This document shows, one piece after another, positions 56,068-64,000 of a stretch of DNA of 64,000 bases. Source of the DNA: PALSA-270 sp963832765 (GTDB lineage: Bacteria; Acidobacteriota; Terriglobia; Terriglobales; Acidobacteriaceae); the NCBI GenBank assembly GCA_963832765.1, contig CAWHVI010000004.1, forward strand, positions 402,909 through 466,908. Reading direction: 5' to 3'. Each line of letters begins with the position of its first letter. Position 1 is the stretch's first letter. A program made the position numbers and the translations under genes. A model generated the notes under the pieces. The model saw nothing but the letters and a program-made list of their open reading frames with translations, was not told where the DNA came from and searched no databases.

Positions 56068-56107
56068 AGGTGACTACCTTCGTTACTCGTGAACACGATT
56101 GATTGCT

Positions 56108-57772
56108 CTACCGCAAGCTTCCTGTTGTCGCATTGACCGGGCTGCCAATGGCTGCGCCGGATACCAAAAGCTCCACTCTCCGGTTCTGCTGCCGGCCGGC
56201 GGAATTATCGTTGGAGGCTACCGGCAAAGTCTCACCGAAACCTTTTGCGCTGACAGAATTTGCCGCTACGCCTTGTTGCACCAAATAATCCCGCACCGAG
56301 CCTGCACGATTTTCGGACAGGGTCTGATTCATTGCATCGCTGCCCACATTGTCCGTGTAGCCGCCGACTTCGATATTGAGCCCCGGGTAAGCGAGCAGAA
56401 TACCGGCGACTTTCGCCAGCTTCTCCCGTGCCCCTGGTTTCAACGAGTACTTTGCCGTATCGAATAACACATCGGACATGCTGACGATGAGCCCGCGTGC
56501 GCTGTCGCGAGTCTGAAGAATGGAATTCAACTGCTCCGACAACCGTGCACGCATGGCTACTTTATCGGCTTCCGCCTGTTGCACGCTCAACTGAGCCTGC
56601 TGTGCTGCCAAGCGGGATTGTTCCGCGTCCGCCTGAGCGGCGGAGAGCGCGCTTGCTGATGCAGCCTGGCTATCCGCCATATCGGATCTAGCCTTGGCCG
56701 AGTCCGCCTGAACTTGGGCCGCTTCGTTCTGCGCCGTTACGGTTGCAGACTCGGCCTGTGCCTGAGCGGCTTGCGCGTTGGCTGTGGCTGACTCTGCCTG
56801 AGCTTTGGCGAACTCGGCTCGGGCTTGTTCAGACTGGGCCTGTTCTTTCTGCCGGATCGCCTCGTCTGCTTGCGCTTGGGTTTCTTCCTGCGCGTTGGCG
56901 GCGGCTTGACGTTCTTTGTCCAGGCGCTCCTGCTCGATCCGCTTGACGGTGATGGCGCGAGCGTCTTCGGCGGTCTGTACCGCTTCGCGCGCGACTGCGA
57001 TCATTGCTTTTTTGTCTATGTGCCTACTTGTGGCATATTCATCGGTGTTGTTCATCAACTGGACAGCGTGCTGATAGCTGTCGTGGGCATAGGTGTCGGC
57101 TCCCTCGGATTCCGCAATGCGTAAGGCGTTGCGCGCTTCGAAGAATTCCAACGGCAGTTTGGAGTTCAACACGACTGGGTCGAACTTGTAACCGGTGGGG
57201 ATGTAGCCTCCGCGTTCGAGAAGGTCATACTTTGCGTCCACTGCTTCAGTAGTTCCCTTGGTGTCCTCGCGGATTACGTTTTCGAGCACCACCACGTTGC
57301 TGGGTTGACGCACTGCATAATAAGGTTCCGCGGTGACGACGAGAGCGAAGGCCTGGAGGTCAGTCGTAACGTCGAGTTTGCTGCGGTTCCCGTTGAGCAG
57401 TACTTCCCCCAGGTTCACCGCCCGCCCTTCGGGGGTAATCGCCCAGAGGATGTAAGTCAGATACTCATTGCCGAATGTCGTAGGCTTCTGGAGTTCGTCG
57501 AATTCTACTTCGATTTCGATGTAGCCTTGCTTGCTCTCCACTTTTGCTTCACCGTTGGCTTTGGGCATGAGGTCCGTGCCCGCGAAGTCCAGCTTGGTGG
57601 CTCCGCCGCGGTGTTTGTAGTTGACGGCTCGAACCGTGCGGCTGGTTACCGTCACGTGATAGGTCGGCGTGTAGGCCATGGGCTCGACCGGCGATGTCAT
57701 TTCAGAATTGGTCTGAGCTAGTGCGCTAACACTCAGTGCAATTACCGCGGCTAACAGCAGTTTTATTTTCAA
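56108..57772 (-). CDS. OmpA-family protein with long coiled coil
   Basis: 554 residues. Signal peptide MKIKLLLAAVIALSVSALAQ. Residues 35-220 are a beta-rich domain of unknown type. Residues 270-410 form an Ala/Gln/Glu-rich coiled coil (QAESATANAQAAQAQAESAT). The C-terminal OmpA domain, which binds peptidoglycan, spans residues 425-545: VLFDTAKYSLKPGAREKLAK, NIEVGGYTDNVGSDAMNQTL and GFGETLPVASNDNSAGRQQN with the two key acidic and Arg residues. It probably links the outer membrane or a periplasmic structure to the wall. Confidence 0.87.
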   Translation of the reverse strand: MKIKLLLAAVIALSVSALAQTNSEMTSPVEPMAYTPTYHVTVTSRTVRAVNYKHRGGATKLDFAGTDLMPKANGEAKVESKQGYIEIEVEFDELQKPTTFGNEYLTYILWAITPEGRAVNLGEVLLNGNRSKLDVTTDLQAFALVVTAEPYYAVRQPSNVVVLENVIREDTKGTTEAVDAKYDLLERGGYIPTGYKFDPVVLNSKLPLEFFEARNALRIAESEGADTYAHDSYQHAVQLMNNTDEYATSRHIDKKAMIAVAREAVQTAEDARAITVKRIEQERLDKERQAAANAQEETQAQADEAIRQKEQAQSEQARAEFAKAQAESATANAQAAQAQAESATVTAQNEAAQVQADSAKARSDMADSQAASASALSAAQADAEQSRLAAQQAQLSVQQAEADKVAMRARLSEQLNSILQTRDSARGLIVSMSDVLFDTAKYSLKPGAREKLAKVAGILLAYPGLNIEVGGYTDNVGSDAMNQTLSENRAGSVRDYLVQQGVAANSVSAKGFGETLPVASNDNSAGRQQNRRVELLVSGAAIGSPVNATTGSLR

Positions 57773-57859
57773 TGTATCTCCTTTGTGGCAGATGTCTGCC
57801 CTTATTCGTTGTCTAGGCTTTTCTTGGAGGTCTGGGCTAGCCTGTGGTCAGGCTATCCT

Positions 57860-58051
57860 TCAGCTCCCGACGTGAATTTTGGAAAGCGAATGGAACAGTC
57901 CAAAAACGTTCAATATCCAAAGAACCACGGCAATGACCACCACGCCGTTCAAAATTGACTTGATGGACGACTGCATGGGGATGAAGCGGTTCACCAGCCA
58001 TAACAGGACACCCACCACGATGAGAACTTCCAGGAGTTGAATTAGAGGCAT
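57860..58051 (-). CDS. Thivi_2564-family small membrane protein
   Basis: 63 residues with two hydrophobic helices, VLIVVGVLLWLVNRFIPM and IKSILNGVVVIAVVLWILNV. The order, length and LWLVNRFIPM motif match the Thivi_2564 family of bacterial membrane proteins. The function is unknown. It stands alone; the gaps on both sides, 57773-57859 and 58052-58572, show nothing else I can support. Confidence 0.8.
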   Translation of the reverse strand: MPLIQLLEVLIVVGVLLWLVNRFIPMQSSIKSILNGVVVIAVVLWILNVFGLFHSLSKIHVGS

Positions 58052-58572
58052 GATTGTTGACCTTCTTTGTTTCCCGGGCTACCCCCTCATACACCGAGAG
58101 GTGCTGCCCTGATTCGACTTTTCGAGAGCTCTTAGGGTCGAGCCGTATTGCGCCGTGAGCTTTCGCGGCCATGCGCACGGATGAAGAACGCCGATTGGCT
58201 GGATGTGACCGCTTGGGGCTAGCCCGGTTGGACCTTCCGCAGCGACCTAAGAATGGGAGCTACGAATCAGCGTCGCCGCTCCTCAAAGCACACTCAGGAA
58301 AATTAAGAATGACAGGTTCGGGCTTTGGTGTCTGAGCAAGATAGCTCACATGGAGAAGAAGGAGGGTAGACCCCGGGCAGATCAGTTCAAGGAAGCATCA
58401 GCTAGTCTTACAGGTTCAGCGCCGCATAGTCGCTACCAGCAACGGTTGGCCGCTGGTGTGCGCCTCCCGGGCGATCAGGGAATACAAGAAGCCGGGCTAA
58501 GGTTCACGGATCTGAACGGGATCGCCTGCAAATCCAATCCCGGCACTGTCGCACTCGGAACAAGAGCTCCAT

Positions 58573-58776
58573 CTAATTCGGAGTCGCAGTGGACGGGTCG
58601 GTCAGAGCGATTAACTTTCCAGGCGGATAGTCTTCTTGCGTCAGCGGAAGCTCGGGTATGGGGTTGACGATCGTCAGCGTCTGACCGCTGAGAATTCCTC
58701 GCAGTAGGAGTCGATCGTTTTCGACGGCTACCACTCTATATCGCTCTTCGAAGATCGATGCCTCAGTTTGCTTCAC
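58573..58776 (-). CDS. Small hypothetical protein (67 aa)
   Basis: GTG start. The product is a compact beta-type sequence: FEERYRVVAVENDRLLLRGI, then LSGQTLTIVNPIPELPLTQE and DYPPGKLIALTDPS. It has good protein character but no strong ribosome site and no recognised family. It may be a regulatory or adaptor domain. The antisense ORF across it is less protein-like. Confidence 0.45.
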   Translation of the reverse strand: MKQTEASIFEERYRVVAVENDRLLLRGILSGQTLTIVNPIPELPLTQEDYPPGKLIALTDPSTATPN

Positions 58777-58873
58777 TGTTCTTGTTAGATGCGCGTTTCC
58801 ATAGCGACGATGCCGGTTTTGGCCCAGGACCCAAAACTTCGAGGTGACTATGGATCATGGGGATGCCCGGAAT

Positions 58874-59320
58874 TCAGGCCAGCGCAGGCTCAGCAACGGG
58901 AGAGCCAATACAATCAACGGCGCTGCTCGCTGAGGCAGTTGCTTCTGTGCGCTCCTTTTCGGTGGGCATTGCGATCTGGAGCAGCCCCTGCCGGCCGAGG
59001 TTCGGAGGAAGAGCGAACGCATGCTGATTTTGCATCACCATTTCCAGAAGGTGGGCCAGACTGTCCGACTGGTATCCATTCTCGAAGTGGACACCGGCGT
59101 CGTGAAACCTGGAAGCTGACATCCAGTACGAGAGCGCCAGGAGCCAATGGCCGCGGGTGATGGATAACCATATCTGCAGAAAATCCAACGTACCCCCTGG
59201 AGCGAATCCGTATCGAACGTGGATCAAACCGTTCGGGACGCTGGGCATCAGGTCGGCCCAACTCATGACCACTGCAGACTCAAGAACCTGCTCGAGACTT
59301 TGGCCTTCATCAAGTTTCAT
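58874..59320 (-). CDS. Conserved hypothetical protein (148 aa)
   Basis: ATG 59320 follows GGGGGGAAGC. The sequence begins MKLDEGQSLEQVLESAVVMS and contains IHVRYGFAPGGTLDFLQIWL and WLLALSYWMSASRFHDAGVH. It has no signal peptide and only amphipathic helices. I recall similar proteins from Acidobacteriota, but cannot name a family. It lies 27 bases after the 142-aa gene, so the two are probably one operon. Confidence 0.65.
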   Translation of the reverse strand: MKLDEGQSLEQVLESAVVMSWADLMPSVPNGLIHVRYGFAPGGTLDFLQIWLSITRGHWLLALSYWMSASRFHDAGVHFENGYQSDSLAHLLEMVMQNQHAFALPPNLGRQGLLQIAMPTEKERTEATASASSAVDCIGSPVAEPALA

Positions 59321-59347
59321 AAGCTTCCCCCCGGAGCGGCCACGCGC

Positions 59348-59776
59348 TTAATCTCTGGTCCACTCCGCGTTGTGCTGGGCCGCGCGCCGCGTTGCGGCGC
59401 CATCCAAATTCCAGCTTTGTTGGATATGGCGTGAGTGTGCCGAAACGGTGGCATAGGGCACACCGAGAAAGTGCTTGGCGACAATTCGAGTTACTTCGAG
59501 GCTGTTGTAGTTCAAGTGCCCTACCTTTGCCAGAATTCGTTGTAACGCGTCTTGGATCTTTCTTGCCCCGAGAGCGCCAAAGAACATCACCTTCACTTCC
59601 GCTGCCATGAAGAAGAAGTTCCATCCAGCGGCGTGGACCTTACGATCAAGGGCAAAACTGTCGAGCGCCTTTATCAAGCTCCAGTTCCCCGAATAGGGCT
59701 CGCTCTCCAGACCAAACCGAGGCATTAGTTGCTGGTCCCCGATCAGAATCGCACCGACTTGAACAGATGGTGGCAT
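59348..59776 (-). CDS. Conserved hypothetical protein (142 aa)
   Basis: The start at ATG 59776 has GGAGGG four bases before it; the open frame extends to 59818 but without a ribosome site. Sequence: MPPSVQVGAILIGDQQLMPR, then WSLIKALDSFALDRKVHAAG, WNFFFMAAEVKVMFFGALGA and FLGVPYATVSAHSRHIQQ. It looks like a cytoplasmic alpha/beta protein. I recall related acidobacterial proteins but no function. It is first in a two-gene unit with the 148-aa protein. Confidence 0.68.
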   Translation of the reverse strand: MPPSVQVGAILIGDQQLMPRFGLESEPYSGNWSLIKALDSFALDRKVHAAGWNFFFMAAEVKVMFFGALGARKIQDALQRILAKVGHLNYNSLEVTRIVAKHFLGVPYATVSAHSRHIQQSWNLDGAATRRAAQHNAEWTRD

Positions 59777-60159
59777 GAACCCTCCAGAAGCTCGGCTAAG
59801 TCCCGTTGCTACGATCATCCACAGTGAAACGAATATCAGCCCACCACTACCCAGCAGAACGATTTCGCTTTCGCTGGTCAGACTTCATCAACCGATGCGC
59901 AACCGGGGTGAACCTCTGACCATCCCGCCATGGCCCGCGAACCAACGTTCCAGGCAAGCTACTGCCTCGAAAGGCAGGCCGTCTGGTTTGGCGGGCCCCA
60001 CTCTCTCGAGGCATGTTTAGAATCGCTCCTTTGCTTGCGAAATACTGTGCAGAATGGCTCACTTTGCGGCGCTTGGCTTATGAGGGCAAACACTTCACGC
60101 AGTCCCATCGACACGGATTTCCGCGAACCGACTGCCTTTCGGGAGTAAAATGATTACTG

Positions 60160-60837
60160 ATGGCTTCTGTCGCACCGCCCAAGAACAACCGCGGGTTCGA
60201 CCCGCGCACCTTCCTCGCGACGATTGGCGAGGGCAGGAAGAACCTGACTGTTTCCAAGAAGCAGGGAATCTTCACGCAAGGGGATGCGGCTGATGCTGTC
60301 TTCTATATTCAGAAAGGCCGAGTGAGGCTCACCGTTGTATCCAAGACCGGCAAGGAAGCCACCATCGGCATACTGGGTGAGGGAAACTTCTTTGGCGAAG
60401 GCTCCCTGGCAGGGCAGGCTCTCCGCATGGGATCTGCAGCTGCCATTTCGGATTGCCAGATTCAGCGGATCGAGAAGAAGGCCATGATGGATGCGCTTCA
60501 TCGCGAACACGCCTTTTCCGATATGTTTGTGGCGTATCTGCTCGGGCGGAATATCCGTTATGAAGAGGATTTGGTGGACCAGCTCTTCAATTCCAGCGAA
60601 AAGAGACTGGCCCGGGTTCTTCTCATGCTTGCTCATTTCGGCAAGGAAGGTATGCCTGAGACCGTGGTTCCCAAGATCAGTCAGGAGACCCTGGCAGAAA
60701 TGGTTGGCACCACCCGCTCCCGAGTCAGCTTTTTCATGAACCGGTTCAGGAAATTGGGATTCATTCACTACGCCGGTGGAGTAGAGGGCGGGCTCCAGGT
60801 TCACAGTTCACTGCTGAATGTAGTTCTGCACGACTAG
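60160..60837 (+). CDS. Crp/Fnr-family transcriptional regulator
   Basis: 225 residues, GGGAG upstream of the ATG. The N-terminal cyclic-nucleotide-binding-like beta-barrel is residues 25-120 (ADAVFYIQKGRVRLTVVSKT, GILGEGNFFGEGSLAG). A dimer helix follows, then the winged helix with ISQETLAEMVGTTRSRVSFF. There are no FNR-type cysteines near the N-terminus, so a nucleotide ligand or other signal is more likely than an Fe-S cluster. It could bind the TGTGA-N6-TCACT site at 39707, but that is unproven. It stands alone. Confidence 0.9.
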   Translation: MASVAPPKNNRGFDPRTFLATIGEGRKNLTVSKKQGIFTQGDAADAVFYIQKGRVRLTVVSKTGKEATIGILGEGNFFGEGSLAGQALRMGSAAAISDCQIQRIEKKAMMDALHREHAFSDMFVAYLLGRNIRYEEDLVDQLFNSSEKRLARVLLMLAHFGKEGMPETVVPKISQETLAEMVGTTRSRVSFFMNRFRKLGFIHYAGGVEGGLQVHSSLLNVVLHD

Positions 60838-60962
60838 CCCTTTTTCCCCATCGCACTCCCTAAAGGCAATCGCTCTCCCCCAATCGTGATGATGGTCATT
60901 CGCCAATTTCAGACAGTGTTCAATTGTGCTCAGACAAATGCACTCGCACTTGTGGTAACAAC

Positions 60963-61172
60963 ATGAACATGACAAAACGAAACTGCCTGAGGTGTGGTGG
61001 TGAACTGGTGATGGCGTTTCGCCCCAGCGAGAATGCGCGGGTCAACCAAGGCGCGGGGAAACTGTTGCGAGCAAACGCAACCTGGAGATGCAGCACGTGT
61101 GGACAGGCGTTCGCTGCAGCCGAGCTTCGAGAAGACAAGCGGGCGATTCCAAAAGTATTCGGGCAAACCTAA
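60963..61172 (+). CDS. Small zinc-ribbon protein (69 aa)
   Basis: It starts MNMTKRNCLRCGGELVMAFR. Two CxxC pairs, CLRC and CSTC, form a zinc ribbon. The rest is basic and short. No named family. The ATG at 60963 is chosen over the one at 60924 because the ribbon starts soon after it; no good ribosome site is visible. Confidence 0.5.
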   Translation: MNMTKRNCLRCGGELVMAFRPSENARVNQGAGKLLRANATWRCSTCGQAFAAAELREDKRAIPKVFGQT

Positions 61173-61245
61173 ATAGCGACTAGCCTTCATCTTAGTGGAG
61201 CCTTCTCTCCAGTAAGCAGAGTGACAAGTTGAACCAAGGAGAATC

Positions 61246-61416
61246 ATGGACAGCGTGACAGAAGAAAAACTCGGAATGGAAATACACCCAAGTGGCCGTG
61301 CCCTGGGAGACTCCAAGCCCTCCACTGATAAGTTCTCGAAAAAGAGAATGGCCAACAAGCAGAGAAGAAAGAGAGCGCACAAACGCAAGCTAAGCCGATC
61401 TAACACGAACGGTTAA
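61246..61416 (+). CDS. Small basic protein (56 aa)
   Basis: AAGGAG lies four bases before the ATG. The product starts MDSVTEEKLGMEIHPSGRAL and ends in a very basic tail with KKRMANKQRRKRAHKRKLSR. It is too short for domain recognition. The tail suggests nucleic-acid binding or ribosome contact (inference). Strong ribosome site and clean codons support a real gene. Confidence 0.55.
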   Translation: MDSVTEEKLGMEIHPSGRALGDSKPSTDKFSKKRMANKQRRKRAHKRKLSRSNTNG

Positions 61417-61657
61417 GAGCGCCATTTGTCGTTCTTGTCATGTAATCCGCTCCCATTCGATGCGAATCGTGAGGTCAGCGGTAGCGCGCCTGAAGCGCTT
61501 TCCCACCCCGTACCGGCAAGAATCTGGACTTGTGAGGGAATCGCTTGAGGCGTGTGGTCGTGGTCCTCCTGGGAATGTCGTGTCGCGGGTGACTAGCTGT
61601 GGACGGCCCGCAGAGGATGAGCTGAGGACGGTTGAGAGGGGCGCATAGAGCTCAAGC

Positions 61658-61861
61658 CTAAGCTGGCCCGAAAGACTTCCCGCACTCCATGCAACACGCC
61701 TTGTAACGCGACGTAATCAGCCCACAAAATGGGCAAATCCTTTGCGATTGTACCTGTTGCACCTGCGGAATAAGTATCCTCAGCAGCGCTCGAAACAAGT
61801 TGGCAACGTAAGCTAACCGTCTGCGGAGGCGGCTACGGAACGAACCAAGGATAGGTTCCAT
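61658..61861 (-). CDS. Small zinc-ribbon protein with N-terminal helix (67 aa)
   Basis: The N-terminus is a basic amphipathic or membrane-associated helix (RLAYVANLFRALLRILI). The C-terminus is a zinc ribbon, CPFCGLITSRYKACCMECGK. No family name. The gap 61417-61657 beside it shows no gene I can support. Confidence 0.5.
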   Translation of the reverse strand: MEPILGSFRSRLRRRLAYVANLFRALLRILIPQVQQVQSQRICPFCGLITSRYKACCMECGKSFGPA

Positions 61862-62062
61862 CGCGACCTACTTCCTCTTCTATTTCCGTTTGGGAGGCTA
61901 AGCGGCCGACGAACTCTTGAGAAGAGGCTCGCCTTGGCGGTCTCCGACAGGTCAATGATGGCAGGCTAAGACTCGTGATTCTGTACAGGATTGCTCACAT
62001 TGCGAGAAACATTCAGTCCTGTTAATTGGGACATCCCGGTTGTCGATTTAGGCCACAAAGCG

Positions 62063-62083
62063 GAAGTGAGCAATTCAGACCAG
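62063..62083. repeat. 21-base direct repeat, copy 1 (second copy 62604-62624)
   Basis: A 21-base word, starting GAAGTGAGC and ending GACCAG, occurs here and at 62604-62624, in the same direction. Both are followed 20-21 bases later by GATCATG. On the minus strand each reads MI-x-Q followed by WSELLTS, so a small coding unit may have been duplicated. No ribosome site supports either, and 61862-62810 otherwise holds no gene I can support. Confidence 0.5.
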
Positions 62084-62810
62084 TTCGTGTTTGGCGCCTG
62101 AGCGATCATGGTAAGAGACGGAGTATCCGGTTTCGTGACTTTCATGTGCTTTGCGAAGGTCGATGAGATGACCTTCTCTCCCTTCATTATCCGCACTGAG
62201 CTCAGGAGGTGGTATGACTCTCTCCAAAGGAAACGTTCCGATCGTACAGCTGCATTCCCACACCGACGGATGCTTTCAAGACTCATGCGAGCGGACGGTC
62301 CGCGTCCGAAAGCTGTGCCAGAATAAAGGAGCTCGGCTTTAGCGCTTCCAAGCACATAAAAATATACGGCCAGCGTTATGAGCTGATTTCGGATCCCTTT
62401 GAAGACGGAGAGTGCACAGCGGTCCAAGTAATCAGCAAAACCGATCAAACGATACGGACGCTGCGGCTTCCGACAGCAATCCTCGTAGGCTTGTCGGATC
62501 GCTTTCGAAACAAGCCAGTGAAGCTCGCCCTGCGAAAGACTCCGTAGTTCTTGCGGCCTCGGCTGCGCACCTCACCGAAGAGGCGGGTTCTTTGCCACCA
62601 TTCGAAGTGAGCAATTCAGACCAGCTATCTTGCCGGGTCTGCGGGATCATGATGCTGGAGACGAGCACTTCCTTCTCTCTCTCAGGTTGCCCAAGCAACC
62701 GAAGACAAGAAGTAATTGCATCAAGGAACCATCCCCGAGCCGGATCGGTTGCAGAACTGAATGACCTACTGCAGCCTGGTTTTGTCTAGCGGGCGAAAGG
62801 CGGCAAACAT

Positions 62811-63665
62811 ATGAAAGTCAGCCTACGGAAATGTCTTCGGGTGCAAGTGGTCTGTCTATGTCTTTGGCCGGTTCTTGTACTCGGGCAGGGATCGGACCTT
62901 GCCCGGAACTTGACCGACTGCAAAGCTGGCCGCGAAAGCTGCGATCGCTCGAAATTGAGCCAGTCGGAATCGGCTGAGGTAGCTTTCGCCAGCCACGGGC
63001 GCAACGTTTCGAACTGCCGGTATGGCTTTGCCAACTGCGACCGCTCAAAGCTGACCGCGCGCGAGGCAACTGCCCTGGCAGTAGCCGATCACCAGAAGAA
63101 TGTCTCCAACTGCAACGATGGCATAGGATCCTGCGATCCGTCCAAGCTGACCCCTTCCGAATCCCGTGAAAGGGCTGTGGCGGAGCGCCAGCGCAACCTC
63201 GTCGACTGCAAGGACGGGGTAGGCTCCTGTGATCGCTCCAAACTGACCCCGTCGGAAGTCGGAGACGTGAACGAAGCCAGGCGCCAGCTTAACATTTCCA
63301 ACTGTAAAACTAGCACTGGGATCTGTGATCGTTCCAAGCTAACTCCTTCGGAAGCGAGGGAAGTGACTGCCGCAGAACTCCAGCGCAACTCGCAGAATTG
63401 TGAGAATGGCTGGAACGAGTGTGACCGTTCCAAACTCACTTCAATAGAAGCGGGGCAGACCGCGACTGCGGACCACCGGCGCAACCTCTCCGCTTGTGGG
63501 GGTGGCCAGGAGACCTGTGACTACTCAAAACTTACTGCCCCCGAAGCCAAGATGCTGGCCGACGCAGAGCACCAACGTAATTACACGGCTTGTCTAAAGG
63601 GTTACGGTTATTGTGATCCCTCTCGTCTGACCCCATCTGAGACCAAAGCAGTCCAGGTAAAATGA
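62811..63665 (+). CDS. Exported protein of eight 32-residue repeats, each with a Cys pair
   Basis: 284 residues. After a signal peptide (RVQVVCLCLWPVLVLGQG) the whole protein is eight repeats of exactly or nearly 32 residues. Each follows the plan RN-x3-C-x6-CDRSKLTPSE and then about 12 helical residues ending in a Q-R-N-like junction. Examples: RNVSNCRYGFANCDRSKLTA, KNVSNCNDGIGSCDPSKLTP, RNYTACLKGYGYCDPSRLTP. Every repeat has two Cys, seven residues apart, so a disulfide per repeat outside the cytoplasm is likely. I do not recognise a characterised family. It stands alone; 46 bases of non-coding DNA separate it from the preceding ORF. Confidence 0.82.
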   Translation: MKVSLRKCLRVQVVCLCLWPVLVLGQGSDLARNLTDCKAGRESCDRSKLSQSESAEVAFASHGRNVSNCRYGFANCDRSKLTAREATALAVADHQKNVSNCNDGIGSCDPSKLTPSESRERAVAERQRNLVDCKDGVGSCDRSKLTPSEVGDVNEARRQLNISNCKTSTGICDRSKLTPSEAREVTAAELQRNSQNCENGWNECDRSKLTSIEAGQTATADHRRNLSACGGGQETCDYSKLTAPEAKMLADAEHQRNYTACLKGYGYCDPSRLTPSETKAVQVK

Positions 63666-63725
63666 ACGACTTTTTGTCAGTTGCAAGTACCAGTGAATAC
63701 TCAAAAGAGGAGGAGAGCTGCTCAA

Positions 63726-63938
63726 GTGAGTAGCGACACTTTCATGACAGCATACCTGGAAAGTACCCGGCAATCGTTGATGCAGCCGATAACGCCCACC
63801 TGGAAGCTGACTGTGATCGACCGCCGGCTTATGTGGCTTCAGAAGCATCCCGGCATGAGCGGTCATAACCTCCACATCTGGGCATCGGGGAGCTTCCAGG
63901 AACCCTCCCTTCCCGCCAAGGCCTTGGGTTGTGAATGA
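63726..63938 (+). CDS. Small hypothetical protein (70 aa)
   Basis: A GTG start with AGGAGGAG about nine bases upstream. The product is MSSDTFMTAYLESTRQSLMQ, then PTWKLTVIDRRLMWLQKHPG, and is not obviously exported or membrane bound. No family is recognised. It lies 60 bases after the eight-repeat gene on the same strand and could be co-transcribed. The last 60 bases of the window hold nothing I can support. Confidence 0.4.
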   Translation: MSSDTFMTAYLESTRQSLMQPITPTWKLTVIDRRLMWLQKHPGMSGHNLHIWASGSFQEPSLPAKALGCE

Positions 63939-64000
63939 GGCGCCATCCGTAAGCTTAGATGGTGACCAGCGACGGGTTTTTATGGCTTTTTCCGTTACTA

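Noticed and set aside
58350..58667. 105-aa plus-strand ORF
   Set aside because: No ribosome site and low-complexity composition; it overlaps the more protein-like minus-strand ORF at 58573.
60154..60804. 216-aa minus-strand ORF
   Set aside because: Antisense to the Crp/Fnr gene, whose domains are certain.
61966..62448. 160-aa minus-strand ORF
   Set aside because: Composition is irregular and there is no ribosome site; only the short WSELLTS segment looks conserved.
62811..63665. The 96-base repeats as a CRISPR array
   Set aside because: The repeats are in-frame coding repeats with conserved amino acids and varied DNA; there is no repeat-spacer pattern.

Overview
The window looks like a chromosomal contig from an Acidobacteriota bacterium (class Terriglobia or a close relative; not identified further). 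This is inferred from gene content: an ADOP-type ABC permease, Oar-like TonB-dependent receptors with a carboxypeptidase-regulatory domain, a CRTAC1/ASPIC protein, a DUF5107-TPR protein, an ECF sigma/anti-sigma/CHAT operon and broken RHS loci. Most of the first 40 kb reads on the minus strand.

Layout. 1-5.3 kb (minus): export operon with HlyD-type adaptor, a 40-aa membrane peptide, a TonB-type protein, an ADOP permease and an ABC ATPase cut by the window edge; a symmetric four-half-site palindrome lies upstream. 5.5-10.2 kb (minus): ECF sigma factor, zinc-finger anti-sigma factor, an unknown protein and a CHAT-TPR lipoprotein. 10.6-11.4 kb (plus): a sigma region-4-only protein and two small unknown proteins. 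11.4-30.7 kb (minus): carbohydrate locus with TonB receptor, CRTAC1 protein, three tandem GH42-like enzymes, a LacI regulator, a GH97 enzyme and a DUF5107-TPR protein. 31-33.2 kb: a TPR protein and an internally inverted formylglycine-generating-enzyme remnant. 33.2-39.7 kb (minus): CusCBA-type metal efflux operon headed by a Cys/His-rich exported protein, with a CRP-like palindrome upstream.

39.9-46.3 kb (minus) is an accessory region: tRNA-Ser 3' fragments, an RHS C-terminus and three displaced RHS-type tip cassettes, each followed at once by a predicted membrane protein, plus a coupling-protein fragment and an RHS N-terminal stub. The tips share a short AANNG junction conserved at the DNA level. 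46.3-51 kb (plus) is a compact phage-like unit: excisionase-like HTH, tyrosine integrase, ParB-methyltransferase, DUF5681 protein and terminase large subunit, with no structural genes. 51.4-64 kb holds a phospholipase C-like protein, a PAP2 phosphatase, small exported proteins, an OmpA-like protein, conserved small hypotheticals, a Crp/Fnr regulator and an exported protein built from eight 32-residue repeats with two cysteines each.

Seven genes have lost their frame. Nearly all breaks are single extra bases, mostly in short G/C runs, so sequencing or assembly error is as likely as true decay. Candidates for something new are the RHS tip/membrane-protein cassette array, the terminase-bearing mini-element and the eight-repeat Cys protein.
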